A DNA stretch of 64,000 nt from Dryococelus australis. Lineage: Eukaryota; Arthropoda; Insecta; Phasmatodea; Phasmatidae. Position numbers and translations under genes: made by a program. The notes beneath the pieces are model-generated. The model saw only the letters and a list, made by a program, of their open reading frames with translations. It ran no database searches and was not told the origin of the DNA. Location: contig CM057009.1 of NCBI GenBank assembly GCA_029891345.1, positions 299,127,466 to 299,191,465 on the forward strand, read 5' to 3'. Shown here piece after piece: positions 1 through 8,814 of this stretch. The first letter of the stretch is position 1. Every line of letters begins with the position of its first letter.

Positions 1-1412
1 AAATTCATTTTCATGGGCCTGCTCAGGAGCACCTGCAAAAGCAGCTCCTGTGTTACTTGTATTTGCTGCATTATCATTCGTGATGCTTGCCAGTTCAGAA
101 AATTGCTCATAGGCAGCATTCAAGGCAGAGATATGTGCTGAGTAAGCTTCTGAAAAGTAAGCTCTCTCTTTGTCAATTGTCTTTAGCATTGATATGTATG
201 CCTCAAGCATGCGTGTGTTTGCCGCATAAGATTCATTTATTACCATATTCCATTTCTGTCTTGCTGCAATAGCCTCTGACACAGCAGATTGGTGAAGATC
301 GCATACCATGTCTGCAAATTTCCTGTTCATTGTAAAAGTATCTTGTGGTGTAACCCATGTTCTTTTAGATTTAATGGAGTTTTTATGAGGAGGCAATGAT
401 GTGCATCGGTTTATCGGAGTCGATGCTGGCATGGTATTAAAATTTTGACATGTGGCAAGAGATGGATTAACCCATGACAAGCCAGATGTCCCAGTCATAT
501 TACTGGATGGCATTCCAGTGGCAGACTGCTGGGCTGTGGTTGCATGCGGCCAGGAAGTAGTGGCAGATGACCAGGAGGAGAGAGTTTCTGTTGGACAAGA
601 GTTACTGGATGGACAATATGAGGCAGTGGTTGATACTGAGGAGGCAGCCGCAGATGACCAAGTGCATGAAGTGCGAAGTGAGCAGGAGGCAGCATTAGAT
701 AGGCACGAGGCAGTACCTTTTTTCGAGTAGGAGGCAGTGGTGAGTTGCTAAGAGGCTGTTGTGTATGGCTGGGAGCATGTGCTTGCAGACAGCTGGGAAT
801 AAGTGGTGACAAATGGGCTAGACTTGTTGGCAAATTCGTGGAAGGAGGTAGTGACAGATGGTTGGAAGTTTTTGAGCCTGATAGCTCAAAGGAGGTGGTG
901 GTAAATGGCCGAGAAGTTTTGATGCATGGCTGTAAGGTAGTGGTGATTGGACAACAGGTGACATATGGGCTGAAAATTGTATTAGATGTCTCAGCAGCAC
1001 AATATGAACTGCCAGTTCTGGACATCCCAATAGAACCAGATGGCCAGGTACAGGAGGACGATGCAGCTGTCACTTCAGAGGGCTGAGCACTGGTGGAAAG
1101 CCCATTTATGGTACTGGTGTTAAAGGACACCATGCTAGTCCTTTTGAATTTTGCTGCAGAAGGGGATGAAATGTTTGTTACCTTTCTCTTTAGCTGATAC
1201 TGCCATGATATGCCCTGTGCCGCAATGTATTTCTCTATCTCTAAAAGTTTGGAGTAAATGTTTTTAATTTTCTGGTTTTCTTCTGTACTTGGTGAGCTGG
1301 TACAAGGGGTAGCATATAAAAAAGCATTCCTTATGTTCTCAAACTCCATTCTCATGAACACATGAGCACATCGTCCAGTTCTACAGCAATGCTGGGATTC
1401 CATTTTGCAGCC
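1..1412 (-). pseudogene. Ser/Thr-rich protein, partial, disrupted (unrecognised)
   Basis: On the minus strand a typical splice acceptor (tgtgtttcag, ending near 1413) is followed by an open frame starting MESQHCCRTGRCAHVF, with a Lys/Glu-rich helical stretch (LLEIEKYIAAQG) and then a long Ser/Thr/Pro-rich section. This section is built on roughly 20-residue imperfect repeats with Thr-Thr cores. Near 870 the repeat pattern jumps to another frame, indicating a frameshift. A TAG follows at about 747. Below that the frame stays open to base 1 and ends in a helical, Gln/Ala/Met-rich segment (WVTPQDTFTMNRKFADMV) that continues outside the window. The apparent 353-codon frame to 495 therefore ends in the wrong frame. 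I do not recognise the family. It could be a host gene exon, a domesticated transposon gene or a decayed copy. The sense strand rests on the acceptor and on amino-acid composition. Confidence 0.5.
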
Positions 1413-1800
1413 TGAAACACAGAATGAGAGATTCATATCACTGACATGTATTATAATTGAAAAATATCTGTGTTCCATTAAAGTGTAAACACCACGGGGT
1501 GCCGAAACCAAAAGTTGATAGTGAAAATACAACTCAATGTGGAGCATAAAACACAAAACACATCACCCAGAAAAATGTCTTGTTTTGCGTACAGTTTAGT
1601 GAGAGTATGACGATTATGGTAACGACATACGAACTACTGCACAGATAGAACCTTTCTATGCATGGTAGTCATAAATGCCAGAAGAACCAAGATGGCTACT
1701 GAAGCAAATATATGTATTATTATAAAGAATATCAGGATAACAAAGACCATTTTATGCGAGAGGTCATACCTATCAGCAGTGGCAAAAATTATTTTGTAAT
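1413..1800. other. No supported feature
   Basis: Upstream side of the minus-strand coding region. No frame, repeat or promoter could be supported. An intron or 5' region of the neighbouring gene is possible. Confidence 0.4.
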
Positions 1801-2586
1801 GAGACAGTAATCTCCTGGAGTATAGTAGATATATATAGCTGATTCAAGGACACGTGTTGGGGGCTGTGGCGTTGTGGCACCGTCCTCTAACACGGATTCT
1901 GCCATTTCGGATGATGTCACAGCTGCTATCTTAGTTGCCGACTTCTCTATTGACAATATGACCACCAACTTGGATTCCGCCATTTTATGTCATTGACCTT
2001 GATATTTGTTGGCCATACTGTTTCTGTCCACTATATTTTTCCCGCCCTCCATATTGTTTTTGGTCTCCATCTCGTTTCCATATTTTTCATATTCGTTCGA
2101 CTCTGCCATCTTGGATGACCCCTGCTGTAGTTCTCTCGTCGTCTGCTAAAGTGGGCCACTGGTGCCAGTAATGTTATTTATTGCTTCTTGAATGTGCCAC
2201 TATCGTCTGCTGATTCCACTTGTCCGTCATTCAACTGTCGCCTGCTACATGCTCTGGTGTCGCTCTCGCTCGGCCGCCATGTTGGTTCTGGAGTTGACCA
2301 CTACTGGTGGTGGTATTTTTTAAAATTTTCCAGAGCTCAAAGAATTATGTGGAGGAGTGCGGGATCGATTTGCCGAGCCTTGGGTCGCCAGCAGGGTGGA
2401 CATTTTAGACCACTCTGCTATTGGTGCAGGTAAGTAAGGATTTAATGTGATATATGAATTGCAACACCTTCACCTATTTTATCATGATTCGGAAAAAAAG
2501 ATTTTTAATTTAATTTTATTGCAAGTATTGTGAGCCTCGAGGTGGAAAAGTCTCGACGAGACTGATATGATAAACATATAACTGTC
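1801..2586 (+). repeat. Old dispersed repeat, copy 1, left part
   Basis: This segment aligns by eye, base for base over long stretches, with the reverse complement of 29060-30300. Shared landmarks include GGGGGCTGTGGCG, several GCCATNTTG words, CCGCCATGTTGGTTCTGG and GGTGCAGGTAAGTAAGG. In copy 2 the sequence is continuous through ACTGTCATCTTAGC. Here it stops at ACTGTC (2581-2586), where the long-TIR element begins. The many GCCATNTTG motifs look like internal repetition rather than coding. No credible protein frame was seen. Confidence 0.8.
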
Positions 2587-3470
2587 AGTAGTAGGATAAT
2601 ATCGACCCTGGGGCAATGGCGTGGGACGTCGGAGCCAGAGCCACCCAGCTGCCATATTGTTACATCACCTGTCCTCCATGTTTGACATATTTGACCTTGA
2701 TGTTGGCCCCAGTGACCCCTAATCCCAAAACCCCCAAAAAATATTTCTTAAAAAATTATAAAAAAATTTACGAAGAAATATTTAATTAAAAATCGTTAAA
2801 AATTATAAAAAGGATAAAAAAATAATTAATTAATAAATCGCTTCAATATTTCATAAAAATTTATAAAACAATTTTTATTAAATACTTTCTACCTATGAAA
2901 CATTTCATTGAAAGATCGTGAAAAATAATTAAATAATTTGTTTTTAAATATTTTTCTCACCTTTGTTCGACAGCCATATTTGATTTTTCTTTCGTCATTT
3001 CTTTATACATTACTGTCTTTCTCACCATTGTTTGATAACAATATTGGTTTTTTTCCGTTCGTCATTTGTTTATACATTACTGTCTCTCTAACCTTCGTTC
3101 GACAGCCATATTTGTTTTTGGTTTAAAATTTTTTTTTATACATTACTCTGTCTCTCACCTTTGTTTGACTGCCATATTAGTTTTTTTGTTCGTCATTTGT
3201 TTCGGAGTTTGTCTCTCGCCTTCGGCTACCAGCAAACAACTAACGCCAAATTTCAATTGGCTAATTTCCTACATTCGTTCCATTGTCGGTGGGCCTCCAT
3301 CGCCCCTCCAATTACTCACTTTTGTCTGCTACATCCCCTTTATCCCCTCCAATTACTCACTTTTCGTTTGATCCAATTATTCACTTTACCTAATTATTCG
3401 GTATTCACTCTACCCATATGATAACCCTCCCAATTGGCTAATTTTATCGGGTGTCTTCGGAAACCTTCAT
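2587..3470 (+). repeat. Left terminal inverted repeat of the long-TIR element
   Basis: Matches the reverse complement of 8815-9679. In order it holds the terminal AGTAGTAGGAT, a GC-richer block with GCCATATTGTTACATCA, a very AT-rich block (2740-2950), four ~65-bp tandem units, and a block with GGCTAATT and CTCCAATTACTCA. It carries one more tandem unit than the right arm. Confidence 0.8.
2958..3225 (+). repeat. ~65-bp tandem repeat inside left TIR (4 units)
   Basis: Each unit reads approximately GTTCGACAGCCATATT, then a T-rich stretch with TTCGTCATTTGTTTA, then ACATTACTGTCTCTCACC. Three equivalent units occur inverted in the right arm (about 9020-9210). Copy-number change between arms suggests slippage or unequal exchange after insertion. 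Confidence 0.75.
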
Positions 3471-3685
3471 TTTATCAATGTTTCTCATTGCCTGATTAGT
3501 GTTTAGTCGGCGAGCCTCCACCAAGCCCGTTCCACCCGACCAATCAGATGCGTGCGTTCCAACCCTACCAATGCTTCCCATTTGCTTATTAGTCCGCCAA
3601 TGCTTCCCACTGGCTAATTAATCGTCAAGCCTCCACCACGTCTATTCCATCAATTAGTCGACAAGCCTCGACCTCCTTAAATCCT
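3471..3685 (+). repeat. Degenerate short direct repeats between TIR and first gene
   Basis: Imperfect copies of a word like CCAATGCTTCCCA-TGGCTAATTAG, alternating with AGCCTCCACCA, are repeated three to four times. They resemble the inner end of the TIR (GGCTAATTAGTCGG) and may be worn duplications of it. Confidence 0.5.
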
Positions 3686-3689
3686 GGCT

Positions 3690-3725
3690 ATATAAGACAC
3701 GTCCCAGAGGGTCTCTGGGAAAAGT
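3690..3725 (+). promoter_or_regulatory. TATA-type promoter of the left-end gene
   Basis: GGCTATATAAGACACG, with the TATA core at 3691-3697, lies about 110 bases ahead of the ATG at 3804. It follows the TIR directly, a usual layout for compact mobile or viral genomes. No transcription evidence is available. Confidence 0.4.
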
Positions 3726-3803
3726 TGTACCTCGCTCTTAGAGATGTATGCATGTTGTCCAGGCGGTCATAAAATCCTTTCATTCATTTTGGAATTCGGA
3801 AGG

Positions 3804-4208
3804 ATGCGTTCGCTTAGTGCCTTGGACAAACGGGACAAGTTGCCATACCTGCCGAAATAGTTCCCGCTAACGTACTCACCACACGAAATTTCGTCTCTAT
3901 TCAAATATTTTCTCGCCTACCTACAGCTACACAAAGACGTATGGACTGCCTCCCGCGCAAGGAATATTTAGAGGGGAGTGCCTTGGTTCTCGACAAGCCG
4001 CACCCGCAGGGACTGGTGGTGCAAGGCCCGCCCAGCAGCCCTGGCAGCGCACGCCCCTGCGCAAGGTTTCTATGCACAACCTGTAACTGCAGAAGACGCC
4101 CTCGCAATGCCCGCCCTCCCCATGGAAGATCCCGTGCAAGTTTTCTGCCGGCAAACACCACCTGGTGGCGATGAAGCAAACCCAGAACACACTGTGAAAT
4201 TACTTTGA
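3804..4208 (+). pseudogene. Left-end gene remnant of the long-TIR element (unrecognised)
   Basis: An ATG at 3804 downstream of the TATA box opens a frame starting MRSLSALDKRDKLPYLPK. It meets a TAG at 3858 but then continues in the same frame with plausible coding sequence (hydrophobic FKYFLAYLQL). It shifts frame near 3950 into LEGSALVLDKPHPQG, and again near 4070 into an acidic, Pro-rich tail (AEDALAMPALPMEDP) that ends at 4208. The base composition is visibly richer in GC than the flanks, in keeping with former coding sequence. I do not recognise the family. At least one stop and two frame changes make it a pseudogene. Confidence 0.4.
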
Positions 4209-4302
4209 AAAAATTCATATTGTTTGTGAAAAAAACGTTTTGCAAAATCCAAGGGTTTCGCACGCTGGAATATTACACCTTAAAGTAGACTGCCATCTCG
4301 TA

Positions 4303-4680
4303 CAGCGACAACGATGGGCAAACCAAATGTTTTACGTTTTTACCACCATGTCAATGGTAGAACCTCGACCCCACCACCCAACGGACGTACTGCCTACAGA
4401 TGCACGGACTTTGGTGGGTTGATGGGAATATTCCATACGGGGACATTCGCAAAGTGTTGGAGGAAGCCAAAATACCCTACTACTCCATGTACGTTGATCG
4501 CCAAGAGCGATGTGTGTCCTGCCGGTACGAAAATTGTGGACCTCTACAGACATAGTCGAGGCCCACCGTTCAGGCAGCTAGTAGAGATGTACGACTCAAA
4601 AAGCGTGAAAATGGACGTTGTGCGTCGTGCACTGCCCAAGCATTAAGGCTTTGGACGTACGATAATCGGAGGTATATTTA
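4303..4680 (+). pseudogene. Cys-rich small protein remnant in long-TIR element
   Basis: An ATG near 4314 (MGKPNVLRFYHHVNGR) leads into a region where a second frame looks coding: WWVDGNIPYGDIRKVLEEAK, then CVSCRYENC at 4511-4537, a TAG at 4553, then a basic stretch and a second Cys pair, CASC, at 4619-4630. It ends with LRLWTYDNRR near 4670. Two Cys-X2-Cys pairs about 36 codons apart in the same frame suggest a zinc-binding fold. No named family fits what I can see. The frame change and internal stop mark it as decayed. It lies in line with the upstream remnant, so the two could be one split gene. Confidence 0.4.
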
Positions 4681-4891
4681 AAAAATATTACGTTTGTGTA
4701 ATGTCGCCAAAGGCCGAAAAAACATTGTGTGTAATACAGACAGGGAAAAGAAGCTTTATACGTTTAATACTGTGTATAAATAATTAATTGTGTTTAAAAA
4801 AAATTATTTGTGTCTCGTGTTGTGTCCTGCCCACGTAAGATAAAAAAAAAACACTCTTGGAAGGATATCACCTTTGTCATATAAAAAAAAA

Positions 4892-5122
4892 TTATATCGA
4901 ATTTAAAAAACACTTTATATAAGTGGTTAAAAAAAACAGCTCCGCCTTTTGTTTGATACTCCACGACAGGATCTTCAAAGGTTGTACCACCGTGTCGACG
5001 TCGCGATGCATAAAAAATTCCAGGGGACCTGCATCGGACTGTGAATTGCGCCCCCACAAACATTCACTTGTGACGTTACCTGCTGCTGCCGCCGACACGG
5101 GTTCGTCCATGGCTGACCTCAA
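4892..5122 (-). CDS. Short minus-strand ORF in long-TIR element (unrecognised)
   Basis: A 76-codon frame starting MRSAMDEPVSAAAAGNVTSE, probably from the second Met, runs through an acidic-to-hydrophobic middle (GPLEFFMHRDVDTVV) and ends in AT-rich sequence. An overlapping minus-strand frame (4794-5063) also looks fairly protein-like over residues around VEYQTKGGAVFF, so either could be the former frame, or a frameshift joins them. No motif allows a functional call. Low confidence. Confidence 0.25.
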   Translation of the reverse strand: MRSAMDEPVSAAAAGNVTSECLWGRNSQSDAGPLEFFMHRDVDTVVQPLKILSWSIKQKAELFFLTTYIKCFLNSI

Positions 5123-5466
5123 CCTGGAAGAATAAGATGCCCCGAAGATTCCAGTTCTACTGCGTAGGATCGAACATCAAACACTGTTGTTATTGTTTTA
5201 CGAATGTGTTTTGACTGGCATATTGAATTAAAATAAAACTTAGACTGAAATATTAGTAGTTTTTTTTTAATTTGTGTAATTAAAATATACGTGTATAACA
5301 AACCTGACTTGGTTGATTATTTTATTTTTTAAGTGGAAATGTTAATATATACATATATTTTTTGCTAAATACATAAAGTGCGTGGAAATATTATTTAAAG
5401 CATTTACTTGAGTGCACAGAAAGAGACCCTCTTACCAACAGACGTTGATTGGCCAGTGGGAAACAG

Positions 5467-5545
5467 GATAAAAGCTTGTGCTAAGTAATCCTCCGACATA
5501 CACTCAGCCGTGACCTGCCCCGCGTGCACTGTAAGTCGATCAAAA
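5467..5545 (+). promoter_or_regulatory. TATA box, initiator and splice donor (candidate)
   Basis: GGATAAAAG at 5467-5475 is followed about 30 bases later by CACTCAGCC, an arthropod-type initiator, and then by CACT|GTAAGTCG with a good splice donor at 5531. The spacing fits a small capped first exon ahead of the ORF at 5607. Confidence 0.35.
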
Positions 5546-5606
5546 AAAAAATTGCCCTGATAGAATCAATACATCTTTCCTGGAGGCTAGCCGCATTTCT
5601 GCTCTT

Positions 5607-5792
5607 ATGCATGATTACCAGTTCCGTCAGTATCCTCTCCTGTGTCTCGACGTGGCTCTTTTGTCGGGGAACACCTCCCACTCTATTTACCTGTATGTGA
5701 CCGCCCCCAAAAATCATTTCGTTGCTATTGGCTATTGCCAGAATTTCGTCGATAAACTGTACTTTAATGGTAAACAATATGTATACGGTTGA
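5607..5792 (+). CDS. Short ORF downstream of candidate promoter (unrecognised)
   Basis: A 61-codon frame, MHDYQFRQYPLLCLDVALLS, continues with a hydrophobic and aromatic section (YLYVTAPKNHFVAIGY) and ends YFNGKQYVYG. It follows the candidate TATA/initiator at 5467-5510. No domain is recognised, and it may be an exon or the tail of a broken gene. The surrounding 5300-5460 is AT-rich and holds nothing else I can support. Confidence 0.25.
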   Translation: MHDYQFRQYPLLCLDVALLSGNTSHSIYLYVTAPKNHFVAIGYCQNFVDKLYFNGKQYVYG

Positions 5793-5829
5793 AAGAATAC
5801 GAACTCTTATGTCAACGTATTTAAGGGTA

Positions 5830-6246
5830 CTGCTTAACTAGAGATAAAGTCGAGGGTGAAGGTAGTTTTTTTTTTGTATTCGCTAGCAAACAAGCACATC
5901 CTGAAGGGGAGGCAGGCTGTGGTGGGAGTATGCAGAGCATTAGGAAGGGGGGATGGACGCCCGCTTATAAGCTTTAGTTTGGACATTGATGTGACATTGT
6001 TGTACTGCATCGCGCTGTGAAAGGTATGTCGGCGAATGTTACAAAGGGCTTGTCGTGTTTTGAGGGTATGCACAATGCACGGGCTGTAATTGGTACGAAA
6101 CAGAGCCTAGGCACCCTCGGCAACCGCACCCAAGCAAATGGTGCGAGGTATGTCGGATGGTGAAACAGGGTGCTGTGGTGCCAAAGGACGATGATGCAGT
6201 GCCGTGGTGCGACACTTGTAAGAAAATGCACGATTTTTTTTCTTGA
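5830..6246 (+). pseudogene. Multi-CxxC protein remnant in long-TIR element
   Basis: A first frame (GRQAVVGVCRALGRGDGRPL, then SFSLDIDVTLLY) runs to about 6018. From 6001 another frame carries a series of cysteines: single Cys at 6001, 6016 and 6037, a TGA at 6061, CTGC at 6076-6087, WCEVCRMV at 6139-6162 and WCDTCKKM at 6205-6228, ending at 6246. The last two motifs are spaced exactly 22 codons apart with an acidic linker. Cys pairs at regular spacing indicate a zinc-ribbon or treble-clef type protein, but no specific family can be named. The TGA and the frame change show decay. The antisense frame (5974-6462) is open for 162 codons but has no such motif pattern. Confidence 0.45.
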
Positions 6247-6259
6247 GACTATGTACATA

Positions 6260-7092
6260 AGCATCAATCTTCGTAAACTCGACAGTCGATATGTTATCCG
6301 AGAGTGACGATGCTCTCCTAATTGTAACGGGGAAGTTATTCGAAAGATAGATGCATCCGTCTCAGGACGACGCGGCGCTGCACCATCAGAGACCATAGTA
6401 GTATCCAGCACTACACATATAGCAGCGTCCGACACCGTGACGGAGACGTCCCTCCGGACCACCTGGACATCGTCCTTCTAAAGGAGGACCCGGTCGGCAC
6501 CCTTCCAGGCGGCACCCATCCGACATATCCAGTCAGCACCCACCCCGGCAGCGCCCATCCATGCGGTGTCCTTCCAGGGCTCCCAGTCGCCACCCTTTTC
6601 GTGACTTCCAGACGGGTGAGTTGGTTATATGCGACAACACCATCACTGAGGGTTCCATGCTGTGGGAAACTGTTAACTTACCATAGCGAGAATATAGATC
6701 GCCCGAAATAACTTTTTTTTTTCATGTGCAAACAACAGATACTCATGGAGTGACAGACTCGCCTGTGCCAGTACGGTACTCTCCAGTCTCTGTTATTGAT
6801 TATACCATTGCAGAAAGATGCTATCACTCCCTCCCTTCGGCCCGACGGTGATGATATTCGCGATTGTTAAAATAACTTTGATACAATGTTACTCGCGTTA
6901 TGTAACAATGTTGCTGATGTGCACCTAGAACTGTCTAACTGTGTGCGCGTGTTTACAGAGGAGAATTGTAATATGGAACGACTTGTGAAACGATTTATAC
7001 CGACCGAGAGTCTACAGATCAATCGAGACATTTATACGAATGTAAAACAAATGCAGTTTAAAGAGAGACACACAATTATTCTAATTTTTTAA
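6260..7092 (+). pseudogene. Two-exon gene remnant in long-TIR element (unrecognised)
   Basis: Plus-strand frames with a coding look run from about 6260 (MYISINLRKLDSRYVIRE), break at a TGA at about 6304, and continue in the same frame (RCSPNCNGEVIRKIDASV) into a Thr/Ser-rich section to about 6480, then a Pro-rich section. A good donor (CGG|GTGAGT, 6616) pairs with a polypyrimidine acceptor (AACAACAG, ending 6738), giving a 123-base intron. The next exon reads DTHGVTDSPVPVRYSP, shifts near 6845, and ends in a 68-codon frame MLLALCNNVADVHLELSN, stopping at 7092. The function is unknown. Stops and shifts make it non-functional as it stands. A spliced gene inside the element would be compatible with a nuclear DNA element. 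Confidence 0.35.
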
Positions 7093-7224
7093 GTGTATAA
7101 TTTGTAGGTGGTTTACGAGTTCAATACAACTTCATGTTATTTAACTTATAACTGTGTGTGTTTAGTACTTTATTTTTCTATATGTAAAAAGAAATATAAT
7201 TCAATTTTTTTTATATCTGTAACT

Positions 7225-7465
7225 ATTGTGCTTGATTTTCCTTTGGGGAAAGGCGGAAGTACGTGCAATAGTTAAAAAAAAAAAAATTTAGTGTGCATGC
7301 TTTTCCCTTGGATAAGAGGCAAGTACATGCAATAGTTTTATTTTAAATCTGTATATTTCACTTGCTTTTCCCTTGGATATGAACAAGTAGCGCAATAGTA
7401 TTTTAAAAAAAAGTATGTTTATTTGGCTTGCTTTTCCCTTTGATATGTGGTAAGTACATGCGATA
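7225..7465 (+). repeat. ~62-bp tandem repeat in long-TIR element (4 units)
   Basis: Four imperfect units carry GCTTGCTTTTCCCTTGGATA followed by AAGTACATGCAATAGT and an A/T-rich spacer. They lie just 3' of the gene ending at 7092. No function is evident, though a 3'-end or packaging/replication role cannot be excluded. Confidence 0.7.
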
Positions 7466-7965
7466 TAAATTTTACAACAGTTCCTATTACCTGCAATATT
7501 AATCAACCTTAAAACTGATGCACATTTTCAAGCTTCTTTCTTTATTATTATAACAAATAACACGTGCGACATTATTAGCAAATAGCCCGTTAATGAATAG
7601 TATTGACTTGGAAAAAAATGCGCACTGCAAGATGAAACTGTTACTGACCTACATTAACTACTTCTCGAAAATTGTTGAAGACAAAGGGGAGCAAGACTGC
7701 TGACGGAGAGTAAGTGCTTATGTGGCGAACTTAATTCTGCCATGCCGCGCAAGGATGGCACCAACCTCTCTGTATCACTCGCACGCAGCAGCAGCAGCGA
7801 TACCTCGTCGCTTTTAAAATTATTTCAATACACATAGAAAAAATTACAAATTATTTATTTTACATAGTATATAGATTACATCATACTTACAAAAAACCCT
7901 GAAATAAAATAACATACAAACATACATCGTACTTACAAAAAATTCTAAAGAATATATATATATAT
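7466..7965. other. AT-rich spacer with (TA)n, no gene seen
   Basis: Nothing coding was supported. A direct repeat (ACATC-TACTTACAAAAAA) occurs twice at about 7878-7945, followed by a (TA) microsatellite at about 7948-7974. Confidence 0.5.
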
Positions 7966-7969
7966 ATAT

Positions 7970-8769
7970 ATATACATTGTTTGTGGGGAACTTTGTTTGT
8001 GGACGGCACAAATGAACTGCACACTCGTCACTATCGCAATCTTTCACTGATATTTCAAACGCCTTACCATAGATGATTCTTCTTTCGAGGAGAAGGAAAT
8101 TAACATTTTCGTCACATCGCTCCAAGGTCACGGTAGCTGACGGCTGGTCTGTGTAGGTTACGCCGTGCAGTAGGGGAGACAGACTTGAGTATTTTTTCTC
8201 TGGATTGAACATGTCGTTGGGACATGCTCCATCAGTGCGAGAAGACTTGATGAACATTCTCGGCCTCGAGCCTAGGTACATTTCGCAGGCAAAAGGCGTG
8301 CAGTTGGAAGTCCAGTATGGAAATCCTTGCCTTTTCACGACGTGGTTGCTACCACGTCGGAATAATTTATACAATACACTATCGTACGTTCTTGCCTTGC
8401 TTACGTGAACATTACAATTTTGTTTTACCAACTCCTCCAGCGAACAAGGAGCATAAAGACGGGGAATAAATTGTAGATGTAACAGTAGTTTTTTATATTC
8501 GCACGTTAATGTGTTCAGCACGTAACAGCCTTCGAAATCATCGTAGCAGCATAGCTATCGAATTACGCGGTCGCAAAATTGAATTTGCAGAATGCCTCTA
8601 ATGGATGCGGGTTGACTGGCAGTAGCAGGTTGTATGATGGTGGCCGGTTCGTGCCATTCGGCGACATGGACGACGTTGCTACTCGGGCCAATATTGTAAT
8701 GATGAGTTGAAGAATATTACCTCCTGTGCCTTCTGTGTTGCTGATAGTTTCGTCTGCACTTGCATACAT
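7970..8769 (-). pseudogene. Right-end gene remnant of long-TIR element (unrecognised)
   Basis: Reading leftwards from an ATG at 8769, the frame starts MYASADETISNTEGTGGN and ends at 8563. A different frame, open after a TAG near 8555, then carries a long coding-like stretch (FEGCYVLNTLTCEYKKLLL, RLYAPCSLEELVKQNCNVHV, GFPYWTSNCTPFACEMYL) to about 8000. After that it degenerates into a TA-microsatellite-encoded Tyr-Ile run. The original protein was probably near 260 residues with one frameshift and one stop. A PCSLEEL segment loosely recalls the start of a SOCS-box motif, which is too weak for a call. It is convergent to the left-end gene, so each TIR faces a gene reading inward. Confidence 0.4.
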
Positions 8770-8814
8770 GGCTACTCTAACAGGTATTTGAAACGTATTG
8801 GTCGCCAGGCTCTC

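Noticed and set aside
495..870. C-terminal part of the 353-codon minus ORF
   Set aside because: The repeat pattern shows the true frame shifts near 870. The part below it is out of frame.
4892..5135. Plus-strand ORF 4923-5135
   Set aside because: Shares bases with a more protein-like minus-strand frame and starts in an A-run.
5974..6462. 162-codon minus-strand ORF
   Set aside because: Antisense to the CxxC frame, with no motif. The plus strand explains the composition better.
7970..8521. SOCS-box assignment for the right-end gene
   Set aside because: Only a short PCSLEEL-type stretch resembles it, which is insufficient for a domain call.
3471..8814. Polinton hallmark genes (PolB, integrase, ATPase, capsid) inside the long-TIR element
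   Set aside because: I read both strands and found no motif that supports any of them. The Polinton-like label rests on termini, TIR length and target duplication only.
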